Assembly: GCA_021639365.1 (NCBI GenBank) | Contig: JAJXHK010000001.1 | Coordinates: 133,671 to 197,670, forward strand | Source: Collinsella aerofaciens | Lineage (GTDB): Bacteria > Actinomycetota > Coriobacteriia > Coriobacteriales > Coriobacteriaceae | Reading direction: 5' to 3' | DNA length: 64,000 bases | Part shown: one piece after another, positions 8,254 through 15,853 of the stretch | Numbering within the stretch: the stretch's first letter is position 1 | Layout: every line of letters starts with the position of its first letter | The notes under the pieces: generated by a model | What the model saw: the letters and a program-made list of their open reading frames with translations, nothing else | Databases searched by the model: none | What the model was told of the DNA's origin: nothing | Position numbers and translations under genes: made by a program

Positions 8254-9675
8254 ATGAACAACCCCATGCAGTTCCCCGACGGCTTTGTGTTTGGCGGCGC
8301 CACCGCCGCTTACCAGGTTGAGGGCGAGACCCGCACGCACGGCAAGGGCAAAGTGCCCTGGGACGATTTCCTGGCTGCTCAGGGTCGCTTCTCCCCTGAC
8401 CCCGCAAGCGATTTCTACAACAAGTATCCGGTCGATATCGACCTGTGCCAGCGCTTCGGCATTAACGGCATTCGCATCTCCATCGCTTGGAGCCGTATCT
8501 TCCCCAACGGCACCGGCGAGATTAACCCCGAGGGCGTCGCTTTCTATCACGAGCTTTTCGCCACCTGCAACAAAGCTGGCGTTATCCCCTATGTCACGCT
8601 CGATCACTTTGATACGCCCGAGGCCTTTTACCAGAACGGCGGCGAGGGATTCCTGACGCGCACGACGATCGGCGCCTTTGTCGAGTACGCCAAGTTCTGC
8701 TTTGCCGAGTTCACCGAGGTCAAGCACTGGTTCACCTTTAACGAGATTCCCGCAACCGCCGAGGGCAGCTTTATCGTCGGCAACTGGCCGCACGGCGAGA
8801 AATACCGCCTGGACAAGGCCTTCCAGCTCATGCACAACATGATGGTGGCCCACGCCAAGGCTGTCGTCGCCTTCCATGAGGGCGGCTTTGAGGGCGAGAT
8901 CGGCATTGTCCAGAACCTGGAGCCCAAGTATCCCCTCGACCCCAACAACGCCGCCGACTGCGAGGCAGCCCGCATGGCCGACGTCATCAACAACCGCTGG
9001 GTACTCGACGCCACCTTCCGCGGCCACTATGCAGCCGACACCATGGAGGCTGCGACCAAGCTGGCCCATATCGCCGGCGGCGAGCTCGACGTCCGCGACG
9101 AGGACACCGCCGCGCTGACCGCTGCGCTCCCCTACAACGATTGCCTGGGCGTCAACACCTACAAGTGCCAGTTCCTGCGTGCCGCCGAGGGCGAAAACGA
9201 CATCAACCACAATGGCACCGGCGACAAGGGCTCCTCGCGCTGGTTCCTCAAGGGCGTGGGCGAGTCATGCGTGCGCGAAGGCGTACCCACCACCGACTGG
9301 GACTGGATCATCTATCCCGAGGGCCTCTACGACCTGCTGCTCCGCATTAAGAACGATTACCCCAACTACAAGAAGATCTACATCACCGAGAACGGCATGG
9401 GCTATAAGGACGACTTCGAGGACGGCTTTATCGACGACGCCCCTCGCATCGACTATATGCGCCAGCATCTCGCGTGGATCCTCAAGGCAATCGACGGCGG
9501 CGTGAACGTCGACGGTTACTTTGTGTGGTCGCTGCAGGACCAGTTCTCCTGGACCAACGGCTATAACAAGCGCTATGGCCTGTTCTACATCGACTTTGAG
9601 ACCCAGAAGCGCTATCCCAAGGCGAGCGCGTACTGGTACAAGAACGTTGCGGAGACCGGTCTGCTCATGGCCTAG
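8254..9675 (+). CDS. lacG: 6-phospho-beta-galactosidase (GH1, LacG-type), second copy
   Basis: GH1 enzyme of 473 aa, very close to LacG in length and in the blocks NGTGDKGSSRW, VPTTDWDWIIYPEGLYD and DYPNYKKIYITENG. The acid/base Glu is in FTFNEIP (about E164) and the nucleophile in YITENG (about E379). FSWTNGYNKRYG supplies the phosphate-binding Ser/Lys/Tyr and the Trp typical of phospho-galactosidases. AAAGGATGA precedes ATG. It hydrolyses the phosphorylated galactoside delivered by the preceding EIICB, giving galactose-6-phosphate for the tagatose-6-phosphate route. It looks more canonical than the copy at 1468-2916, whose motif is FTINE rather than FTFNE. Confidence 0.92.
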   Translation: MNNPMQFPDGFVFGGATAAYQVEGETRTHGKGKVPWDDFLAAQGRFSPDPASDFYNKYPVDIDLCQRFGINGIRISIAWSRIFPNGTGEINPEGVAFYHELFATCNKAGVIPYVTLDHFDTPEAFYQNGGEGFLTRTTIGAFVEYAKFCFAEFTEVKHWFTFNEIPATAEGSFIVGNWPHGEKYRLDKAFQLMHNMMVAHAKAVVAFHEGGFEGEIGIVQNLEPKYPLDPNNAADCEAARMADVINNRWVLDATFRGHYAADTMEAATKLAHIAGGELDVRDEDTAALTAALPYNDCLGVNTYKCQFLRAAEGENDINHNGTGDKGSSRWFLKGVGESCVREGVPTTDWDWIIYPEGLYDLLLRIKNDYPNYKKIYITENGMGYKDDFEDGFIDDAPRIDYMRQHLAWILKAIDGGVNVDGYFVWSLQDQFSWTNGYNKRYGLFYIDFETQKRYPKASAYWYKNVAETGLLMA

Positions 9676-9697
9676 TTTCCGCCGCATGCCCCCTGTC

Positions 9698-9746
9698 GGC
9701 CGCATGTGAATCCCTTCACGGGTTCGCATGCGGCCTTTTTGTTTTG
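9698..9746 (+). terminator. Intrinsic terminator of lac module 2
   Basis: GGCCGCATGTGAATCCC pairs with GGGTTCGCATGCGGCC around a TTCAC loop, followed by TTTTTGTTTT. Confidence 0.93.
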
Positions 9747-9765
9747 ACTCGGCCCGAGCAGGCCG

Positions 9766-9827
9766 TTTGTCTCGATCTGCAACATCTAACCGAGTTTTTG
9801 GCTCCCAGCTGTTACAAATCGAGACAA
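9766..9827. repeat. Palindromic repeat R1, copy 4
   Basis: 62-bp inverted repeat. The outer arms TTTGTCTCGAT/ATCGAGACAAA are perfect; the inner arms CTGCAACA and TGTTACAA are imperfect. It lies between the convergent GH1 and DeoR genes. Confidence 0.85.
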
Positions 9828-9846
9828 ACAGGACGTCCGGTCAGAA

Positions 9847-9869
9847 AATCTCAATCTGTAACACCTAAG
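9847..9869. repeat. Half copy of repeat R1
   Basis: AATCTCAATCTGTAACACCT matches only the left arm of R1. The right arm is absent because the sequence runs straight into the 3' end of the DeoR gene (stop at 9870). Confidence 0.7.
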
Positions 9870-10634
9870 CTAGCAGATGACCTGCGTGTGCTCCTCGATG
9901 GCGGCGCGATCCGCATCGGTAATACCCGGCTCGCACACCACGGCGTCCAAACTGTCCAGGCGGCAGAAGGTGTAGAAGTCGCGCTTGCCGATCTTGCTGG
10001 AGTCGGCGATGAGGTAACGCGAGTCTGCCTTGCTAAAGGCGAGCTGCTGGATGCGGCCCTCGTCCATATTGGACGTGGACACGTCGCCATCCAAAATGCC
10101 GTTCGCGCCGATAAAGGCCGCGTCAATCCCCAGCGCGCGCAGGGTGTCCTCGGCCGTGGGGCCCACAAAGGCGGCAGTGCGGCGGCGGTACATGCCGCCC
10201 ACCAGGCACAAGTCGCAGTCCTCGCGCTCCTCGAGCAGGTTAAACACCGAAAGCGAGTTGGTCACAATACGCAGGCGAAACGCCGGCAGCATCGAGGCCA
10301 TCTGCTCCACCGTGGTGCCCGTACCCAAAAAGATGGTCGAACCTTCCTCGATAAGCTCCACGGCGCGACGTGCAATCTGCAGCTTTTCCTCGGCATGCTT
10401 GGTGCGCTTTTCACTGTGAGAGTACTCGTGACGAAGCATGGCGTGGGGACGGCCCTGGGCGCTGCGAGCGCCGCCGTGCACGCGCTCGATTTCGCCCAAG
10501 CTTGCGAGCTCCTCAAGATCACGGCGGATGGTCATGTCCGAAACGCCCAGCGCATCCGAGATCTCCTTGACCGAGACCGTGCCCTGTTCCTCAAGTAGTT
10601 GTCGAACCTTATCCTGACGCTCCGCCTTAATCAC
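9870..10634 (-). CDS. DeoR-family transcriptional regulator (LacR-like)
   Basis: DeoR/GlpR-type repressor of 254 aa. The N-terminal HTH is VSVKEISDALGVSDMTIRRDLEELASLG followed by the RVHGGA signature, and the C-terminal DeoR sensor domain (about residues 80-240) has the sugar-phosphate-isomerase-like fold (FLGTGTTVEQ, GTGTT loop). The frame extends to 10733, but GTG at 10634 with GAGG seven bases upstream gives the normal family length. It is divergent from the mutarotase gene galM. DeoR proteins beside lactose PTS genes (LacR) respond to tagatose-6-phosphate; that ligand is inference here. Confidence 0.87.
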   Translation of the reverse strand: MIKAERQDKVRQLLEEQGTVSVKEISDALGVSDMTIRRDLEELASLGEIERVHGGARSAQGRPHAMLRHEYSHSEKRTKHAEEKLQIARRAVELIEEGSTIFLGTGTTVEQMASMLPAFRLRIVTNSLSVFNLLEEREDCDLCLVGGMYRRRTAAFVGPTAEDTLRALGIDAAFIGANGILDGDVSTSNMDEGRIQQLAFSKADSRYLIADSSKIGKRDFYTFCRLDSLDAVVCEPGITDADRAAIEEHTQVIC

Positions 10635-10838
10635 AACGGGACCTCGCAATTCCGCATGCGTACAAATCAAACAATAACGAACAAATTGTATCAGAGTGCC
10701 GCAGCTTTGCGACAGGCGCCTCAAACGGGCCAATCATCACTTTTTTGAGAAAAATACCCCCTGCTTTAGTGGGGTGTAGTGATAATTTGGCCTGTTCGCG
10801 CTACAGTTTGTCCGAAATACCTCGATGTTAGGAACCAA

Positions 10839-11891
10839 ATGATCACTTCCGAGCTTTTCGGCACCGCGCCGTGCGGTACCCCCGTTCATCGCTACACCCT
10901 CAACGGGCCCGAGATCTGCGTTCGCATTATGGACTTTGGCGCCACCGTGCTGGGCATTGACGTGCCCGACATCCCCGGCAACGTGCGCGATGTGGTCCTG
11001 GGTTTCGATAAGCTCGAGGATTACTTTGACAACCCCGCCTGCTTTGGCGCGACTATCGGCCCCGTAGCCAACCGCACCGCGGGCGCCACGATCACTATCG
11101 ACGGCACGGACTGGCATATGCCGGCCAACGAGGGCACCAACAATCTGCACAGCGACCTTGAGCATGGCCTGCACAAGCGCGTGTGGGACGTTGAGCTCGA
11201 TGAGGCCCACAACGCCGTGCGCATGACCACATCGCTCGAGGACGGCGAGCTGGGACTTCCCGGCAACCGCACGTTTATGGCCGTGTTTACCGTAACGCCG
11301 ACGGGCCGCTTCCGCATCGAGTACAGCTGCGAGAGCGACCGCGCCACCTACGTGTCCATGACCAACCACACGTACTTTAACCTTGCCGGCCATAATGCCG
11401 GCATGGACTGCGAGCACTTCTTTGTGGCCAACGCCGCCCACTACCTGCCCATCGACGACCAGAACATCCCCACCGGCGAGATTGCTTCGGTCGAGGGCAC
11501 GCCGTTCGACTTCCGTGAGCTGCGCCCCGTCGCACCCGGTATGGAGGCCGACGATCCGCAGATTAAACAGGCCCGTGGCTACGACCACTGTCTGTGCATC
11601 GGCGGCTACCAGTACGGCCGCAACTTGCGCCGCGCCCTACATGTTGAGGAGATGTGGACCGGCCGCGAAATGGATTACTACACCACCGCGCCGGGCGTGC
11701 AGCTCTACACCGGCAACTGGCTGGGCGACGAGCACGCCAAGGACGACGCCAACTATGGCTGGGGCGCCGGCTTTGCCCTCGAGGCCGAGATGTATCCCGA
11801 TACGCCGCACCATGTGCTGTTCCCCCAGGGCATCGTGGGCCCGGGTCACCCCTACAGCAATGTGATCGAGTATCACTTTATGAGGCACTAA
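10839..11891 (+). CDS. galM: Aldose 1-epimerase (galactose mutarotase)
   Basis: Mutarotase interconverting alpha and beta anomers of galactose or glucose, 350 aa, the usual GalM size. Visible motifs are GATIGPVANR, NLHSDLEHGLHKRVW (catalytic-region His), MTNHTYFNLAGH and GYDHCL; the catalytic Glu is expected in the C-terminal FALEAEMYPDTPHH stretch. ATG at 10839 follows TTAGGA by six bases; the upstream 20 codons lack a ribosome site. It stands alone between a divergent DeoR gene and a strong terminator, next to the galactoside modules. Confidence 0.92.
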   Translation: MITSELFGTAPCGTPVHRYTLNGPEICVRIMDFGATVLGIDVPDIPGNVRDVVLGFDKLEDYFDNPACFGATIGPVANRTAGATITIDGTDWHMPANEGTNNLHSDLEHGLHKRVWDVELDEAHNAVRMTTSLEDGELGLPGNRTFMAVFTVTPTGRFRIEYSCESDRATYVSMTNHTYFNLAGHNAGMDCEHFFVANAAHYLPIDDQNIPTGEIASVEGTPFDFRELRPVAPGMEADDPQIKQARGYDHCLCIGGYQYGRNLRRALHVEEMWTGREMDYYTTAPGVQLYTGNWLGDEHAKDDANYGWGAGFALEAEMYPDTPHHVLFPQGIVGPGHPYSNVIEYHFMRH

Positions 11892-11918
11892 GCCCACTAC
11901 GCGACATATCGCACAGCA

Positions 11919-11954
11919 GCGCCCGCCGGCACCACCGCCGACGGGCGCCTTTTC
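11919..11954 (+). terminator. Intrinsic terminator after galM
   Basis: GCGCCCGCCGG pairs with CCGACGGGCGC (one mismatch) and is followed by CTTTTC. Confidence 0.8.
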
Positions 11955-11995
11955 ATCCCTAGGGCTCAATTTCGCTGTCACTGTATGAGTGGCAT

Positions 11996-12153
11996 ATCAA
12001 AACTATGCCCATTTACTACGTTTGGTCGAGGATGCTCGAGCATGCACCGTTTTTCTAAAATTAGCAAGCCGTCTACCTGCGGTTTTGTTTTTCTCAAATT
12101 CGGCATGCTCGGCGATAGCCGATCAAACGTAGTAAACAGGCATTGTTTTTGAC
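11996..12153. repeat. Long inverted-repeat element C
   Basis: A 158-bp element with ~50-bp imperfect arms (11996-12045 and 12103-12153). The shared core TTTACTACGTTTG is inverted in the right arm and both arms end inward in GAGCATGC. It fills most of the 325-bp gap between galM and the orphan EIIB gene. It has no ORF and looks like a MITE-type or structured intergenic repeat. Confidence 0.75.
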
Positions 12154-12216
12154 AGGCGGCATCGCGCGCATCCTTCGCGAGGGCAAAATGATCCGTTTTC
12201 CTCCGTCCCCAAGGGA

Positions 12217-12699
12217 TCAGTTGAGCAGATTGTCGACGGGGTCGGGGTTGGAGTTGGGGAGGTAGCGGATTTCCAGCTCTATGCCGAGCTCTTGCAACTC
12301 TTTGAGGGCGGCAACATCCTCGTCGTCTACTGCAACTGCGGGCGTTACGGGACGCTTACCCTCCCCTGTCTGCATGTGACCGATGCTGATCTTGGTGATG
12401 GGCACGCCGCCCTTAACCAGCGCCAATGCATCCGCGGGCGACGCTACCATGATGAGAATCCATTGGCGCGGCGTTGCAGTATGTATGACGTCAATCGTCC
12501 TTTGCACCGAGAAGAACCGTGTCCACACGCCCTCGGGCGCCGCCACCCTCATAGGTGCCCACCTGCGCGAATCCGCCGCAATCCCGTCGTTGACGATCAG
12601 GACAAGGTTGGAGCCTACGGCCTCATTCCACTGCTCAATGTCTTGTGCATAGATAAAGCGGTCGTCAATTCGTGTAAGAAGAATCTTGGGTTGAGCCAT
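12217..12699 (-). CDS. Orphan mannose-family PTS EIIB lacking the catalytic His
   Basis: Full-length (160 aa) homolog of mannose/sorbose-family EIIB. It is clearly related to the EIIB at 21961-22443 (MAxPxILLTRID, KGGVPI, IxxGxM, EDVAALKELQELGIELEIR). In EIIB the phosphoryl-carrying His lies in R-L-x-H-G-Q. Here the site reads RFIYAQD, with Tyr17-Ala18 replacing His-Gly. It therefore cannot be phosphorylated in the normal way. It is not with EIIA, EIIC or EIID genes. It is either decaying or recruited as a non-catalytic regulator or decoy; the frame is intact over its whole length, which favours retained function. A clear ribosome site was not found. Confidence 0.85.
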   Translation of the reverse strand: MAQPKILLTRIDDRFIYAQDIEQWNEAVGSNLVLIVNDGIAADSRRWAPMRVAAPEGVWTRFFSVQRTIDVIHTATPRQWILIMVASPADALALVKGGVPITKISIGHMQTGEGKRPVTPAVAVDDEDVAALKELQELGIELEIRYLPNSNPDPVDNLLN

Positions 12700-12856
12700 C
12701 GCCGCCCCATTCTGTTCGAGGCCCGTAAGAGCAAGACATCACGTCTCCAATATTAGTGCATTTAAAGTGAGAAAAGCCGTCAGAACACTTGCGCGGATTT
12801 GCGATGTCCCGTATCATAGACAGCCGTTGACGCCTCAGTTGCGTCACCACATGGCC

Positions 12857-12932
12857 GCCAGCGTAGCTCAGTTGGTAGAGCACCGCTCTCGTAAAGCGGG
12901 GGTCACCGGTTCGAGCCCGGTCGCTGGCTCCA
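12857..12932 (+). tRNA. tRNA-Thr (anticodon CGT)
   Basis: 76-nt cloverleaf. The acceptor stem is GCCAGCG with CGCTGGC and an encoded CCA. The D-arm contains AGCTCAGTTGGTAGAGC, the anticodon loop CTCGTAA reads CGT, and the T-arm contains GGTTCGAGCC. CGT decodes the Thr codon ACG. A GC hairpin plus T-run follows. Confidence 0.96.
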
Positions 12933-12944
12933 TTGCACAAGATA

Positions 12945-12967
12945 GCCGCCTTCGGGCGGCTTTTTTG
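12945..12967 (+). terminator. Intrinsic terminator after tRNA-Thr
   Basis: GCCGCC-TTC-GGGCGGC stem followed by TTTTTTG. Confidence 0.92.
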
Positions 12968-13029
12968 TTGCCGATTTTCAGGCACGCCCGTCAATCCAAG
13001 CACCACGCCGTCGGGCACCCCCTACTCAA

Positions 13030-13085
13030 CAACAAAAGCCCCGCCGACCGCGAACTCCCAAGCGGAAGCCACAATCAACGGGGCT
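13030..13085 (-). terminator. Probable terminator after yhcH
   Basis: On the minus strand AGCCCCG pairs with CGGGGCT across a long 35-nt loop and is followed by TTTTGTTG. The loop is longer than usual, so confidence is moderate. Confidence 0.6.
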
Positions 13086-13141
13086 CATGCGCGACCGCCT
13101 CAAGTGAATCGCGCCAACACACGGCTCAATCGAGCAGCTCG

Positions 13142-13615
13142 CTACTCCTCCCAGTAGGCGTCGGCAAGCAGCTTAAAGCAGATCTTCTTGACCGGCTGCG
13201 CGCCGTCGCCCGGGAACTCGAGCGTGGGCATATGAGGCTCGCCGGCAACGAACAGGGCAAACTTGTCGTCGGCCAGATCGCCGGCGATCGAGGCGTCGGA
13301 ATCGACCAGATCGTAGTCGTCCTTCTCGTCGAACTCCTGGACCAGCGTCAGGCTGCCCGTGGCGACCTTAAAGGCCTCGCGACCCTCAACGTCAATCTGC
13401 AGGTCGTGATAGCGCTGATGCGTCTCGTAGTGAGCGTCGGCCTCGGGACGCGTCGTGGGGGCCATGACGTTCGCAAAGACCTTGTCGCCCAGAATCGGAT
13501 GGCTGCCGACCTCGAGCTCCGCCGGATCATGCTCCTCGAGCCAATCAATCAGCACGTCGAGACCCTTGAGCATTCCGCGGTATTCCTCGATATCGCCCAG
13601 TGCACCGTAAATCAT
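13142..13615 (-). CDS. YhcH/YjgK/YiaL family protein (NanQ/TabA-type sugar anomerase)
   Basis: 157-aa DUF386-family protein. The family includes NanQ (N-acetylneuraminate anomerase), TabA and EbgC, cupin-like proteins often encoded with sugar catabolic genes. Visible family traits are the MIYGALGDIEEY start, HQRYHDLQIDVEGRE (metal-binding His and Glu), and the C-terminal EPHMPTLE and VKKICFKL blocks. Its length is typical. It lies last in a minus-strand run with the LacC and LacX-like genes. It may handle the anomeric form of an amino sugar or its phosphate; the exact substrate is not visible. Confidence 0.88.
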   Translation of the reverse strand: MIYGALGDIEEYRGMLKGLDVLIDWLEEHDPAELEVGSHPILGDKVFANVMAPTTRPEADAHYETHQRYHDLQIDVEGREAFKVATGSLTLVQEFDEKDDYDLVDSDASIAGDLADDKFALFVAGEPHMPTLEFPGDGAQPVKKICFKLLADAYWEE

Positions 13616-13647
13616 CTAAATCCCCTCTCGGATCGTCTCTTTGACAG

Positions 13648-13790
13648 CTACTCGGTAAACGCGTTACCGACGCTGTTGCCGCCCACATACGTCTCGACCA
13701 GGGTAAGGTCGGGATTGAACACGACAAAGTCGGCGTCGCGCCCCGGCATAATGCTACCGCACTTGTCGTCCACATGGACCAATTTAGCGG
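13648..13790 (-). pseudogene. 3' remnant of a second nagA/agaA gene
   Basis: Read on the minus strand this encodes AKLVHVDDKCGSIMPGRDAD and then FVVFNPDLTLVETYVGG, ending NSVGNAFTE-stop. It matches the last ~46 residues of the intact deacetylase at 16513-17682 almost throughout (HIEDKCGSIMPGRDAD, LTLVETYVGG, SVGNAFTE). It has no start or upstream body: the matching stretch ends just before the stop of the adjacent kinase gene (13821). It is therefore a truncated duplicate, suggesting that a second deacetylase gene once stood between the kinase and yhcH, or that a tandem duplication collapsed. Confidence 0.88.
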
Positions 13791-13820
13791 ACAAGCAATA
13801 CCGAGGCGCAATCCAAACTC

Positions 13821-14756
13821 TTACAGCTCGGTTACGACAACGCCGTTGTAAACCTCATCCCAACGGTCCATGACCAGATGGCCCGTCATCGGGTCCATGG
13901 CATTGAGCTTGCCGCAGGTGTTGGCGGTACGCAGCACCGTCTCGTCGTCTGCACCGGCAGCGATGGCGTGTGCGAAGCCGGCAATGGTGGAGTCACCGGA
14001 ACCCGTGGCGTTAACAGCCGGGATATCGGGCGTCTTGGCGCGGAACGCACGGCCGTTGTGGAAGCCCACGGAGCCGGCAGCGCCCATGGACACGACGACC
14101 CAGGGGATATCGGAGAAGCGGGCGTCGGAGGCAAGCGCTGCGCGAAGCTCGTCCACGTCGTCGGTGGTAAAGCTCGTGCCCAGAAGGCCGTTGATCTCGG
14201 TCAGGTTAGGCTTAACCAGCTCGGGCTTGACCTCGGACTTAAGGGCGGCCTCGAGCGAGGCACCCGAGGTGTCGAGTAGCACCTTGGCGCCGGCGTTCTC
14301 GGCAATGCCCGTAATCTTGGCATAGTAGTCCGCCTCGACACCGCGGGGCAGCGAGCCCGAGATAGTGACGACGTCGGCCTTGCCCGCAAGCTCGGTGAAC
14401 TTGGCGGTAAAGGCATCGAGCTCCTCGGGAGCAATCGTCGGGCCGCTCTCGAGCAGCTCGGTCTGGTTGCCAGCGTGGAGGATATTCAGGCAGATGCGGG
14501 TCTCGCCGGCGATGGGTACAAAATCGTTCTTGATGCCGTTGGCATCCATGAGCTCTGCCATGTAGGCGCCCATGTGGCCGCCGAGTAGGCCGGTAGCCAC
14601 CACGTCGTCACCCAACTGGCCCAGGACACGAGCCACGTTGAGGCCCTTGCCGCCGGCGGTCTTTTCGGGCGTTACGCGGTTGACGTCGTCGAGGACGAGC
14701 TCGTCGAGCTGATAGCGCGTATCGACTGACGGGTTCATCGTAACGGTGAGGATCAT
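13821..14756 (-). CDS. lacC: Tagatose-6-phosphate kinase (PfkB family, LacC-type)
   Basis: Cytoplasmic PfkB/ribokinase-family sugar-phosphate kinase of 311 aa, the usual LacC length. MILTVTMNPSVDTRY at the N-terminus, KTAGGKGLNVARVL (substrate-binding GG), ISGSLPRG, KPNLTEINGLLG and the C-terminal NATGSGDSTIAGF with the catalytic Asp all match. The MTGHLVM stretch near the end resembles LacC more than 1-phosphofructokinase FruK. It would turn tagatose-6-phosphate into the 1,6-bisphosphate, the step shared by the galactose-6-phosphate and galactosamine routes. The aldolase is not in the window. It lies 59 bp after the LacX-like gene. FruK is the main alternative. Confidence 0.85.
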   Translation of the reverse strand: MILTVTMNPSVDTRYQLDELVLDDVNRVTPEKTAGGKGLNVARVLGQLGDDVVATGLLGGHMGAYMAELMDANGIKNDFVPIAGETRICLNILHAGNQTELLESGPTIAPEELDAFTAKFTELAGKADVVTISGSLPRGVEADYYAKITGIAENAGAKVLLDTSGASLEAALKSEVKPELVKPNLTEINGLLGTSFTTDDVDELRAALASDARFSDIPWVVVSMGAAGSVGFHNGRAFRAKTPDIPAVNATGSGDSTIAGFAHAIAAGADDETVLRTANTCGKLNAMDPMTGHLVMDRWDEVYNGVVVTEL

Positions 14757-14815
14757 TTTTAGCTCCTTATCTCGCAGGCTCCTTGTGCCTCGCGATACGA
14801 GTCGACAAAACGGAA

Positions 14816-15697
14816 TTACAGAATCTCAATCGTGAACGAGCGAACGACGGTCTCCTTGGGCTTGGCGACAAGGCAGCCGCGCTTGTGTTCAAGCACGTCA
14901 TCCTCATCAGAGCAGGTCGAAAGGCCGCCCCAAGGCTCAACTGCCACAAAATCGCCCTCGGGCTTGCTCCACACAATGAGATACGGGAAGCCCTCAAAGC
15001 TCAGGCGAACGCCCTTGTCCTCCCCCTTCTTGGAAAGCGTGACCTGACGGCTCTCGAGCACGTCAAAGATAGTCTCGGCAAAATCGAAGAGCTCGTGCGA
15101 CAGCGGCAGGGTCTTTCCCACCATGGGGTTCTTGGAGCGGTTGGCCACGTCGATCAAACCGGTCGAGGGAACGGCGGTGCAAAGCTCCGCGGCCTCGTCC
15201 TTCTCAAACCGCAGCTCGTAGTCCGTATAGGCCTCGCCCTCGTCGAGCGGGCACCTAAAACCGGGATGTCCGCCGATAAAGAACGGCATGTCCTCGGTAC
15301 CCTCGTTGGTCACCTCGTAGGAGACGCGCACGGCAGTGCCCTCGAGCGTATAGCGGGCAACGAGCTTAAACGGATACGGATAGTCGCTCAGCAACGCGGC
15401 GTTATCCTCCGAAGCCAGGCACATCGCCAGCTCGCTCTCGCTTTGGCTCAGCAGCTTCCACTCCTGCTTGCGCGCAAACCCGTGACGGGCGAGCTTCACG
15501 TGATGTCCGGCAAACGTCATGGCATTGCCATCGCGCAGGCCTCCGCAAATCGGGAAGCAGATCGGTGCTTGACCGGACCACACGGCAGGGTCGCCCTGCC
15601 ACAGATACTCGCGACCGTCGGCGTCGATTGAGGTGAACGAGCCGCCAGCCGTGGAAACCTTAATAGAAATCGAATCGTTGGAAAGAGCGTATTCCAT
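14816..15697 (-). CDS. lacX: Aldose 1-epimerase family protein (LacX/YeaD-like)
   Basis: Galactose-mutarotase-like protein of 293 aa, in the short LacX branch rather than the GalM branch. Seen are YLWQGDPAVWSGQAPICFPICGGL (split over the N-terminal third), HGFARKQEW, FIGGHPGFRCP and VAVEPWGG. ATG at 15697 follows AAGGA by seven bases; codons upstream lack support. LacX is classically encoded beside lacG in lactic acid bacteria and probably acts on phosphorylated or free galactose anomers. Here it leads the kinase gene lacC, reinforcing the tagatose-6-phosphate reading. Confidence 0.85.
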   Translation of the reverse strand: MEYALSNDSISIKVSTAGGSFTSIDADGREYLWQGDPAVWSGQAPICFPICGGLRDGNAMTFAGHHVKLARHGFARKQEWKLLSQSESELAMCLASEDNAALLSDYPYPFKLVARYTLEGTAVRVSYEVTNEGTEDMPFFIGGHPGFRCPLDEGEAYTDYELRFEKDEAAELCTAVPSTGLIDVANRSKNPMVGKTLPLSHELFDFAETIFDVLESRQVTLSKKGEDKGVRLSFEGFPYLIVWSKPEGDFVAVEPWGGLSTCSDEDDVLEHKRGCLVAKPKETVVRSFTIEIL

Positions 15698-15853
15698 TGC
15701 CCATCCTTTCGAACAACTGCCCTTTACTCGCAAGCACCCGTCTCGGTCCTAGCCATAGAACAAACCCGCACGTTCATCGATGCGTCCGGTATCCCAGCTA
15801 TCCAACGGGGTACCATATTGACATTGACTTCATTACAGCTGAAAGGCCTTCTT

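Noticed and set aside
12217..12699. Orphan EIIB as a pseudogene
   Set aside because: The frame is complete at normal length and all other family blocks are kept, so a non-catalytic functional protein is at least as likely; reported as CDS.
12665..13018. 117-codon minus-strand frame across the tRNA gene
   Set aside because: It overlaps tRNA-Thr and its terminator; such frames recur over tRNA genes and are not real genes.
13821..14756. 1-phosphofructokinase (FruK) call for the PfkB gene
   Set aside because: No fructose PTS or FruR neighbour; the N-terminus, MTGH block and the AgaS/LacX context favour LacC. Not excluded biochemically.
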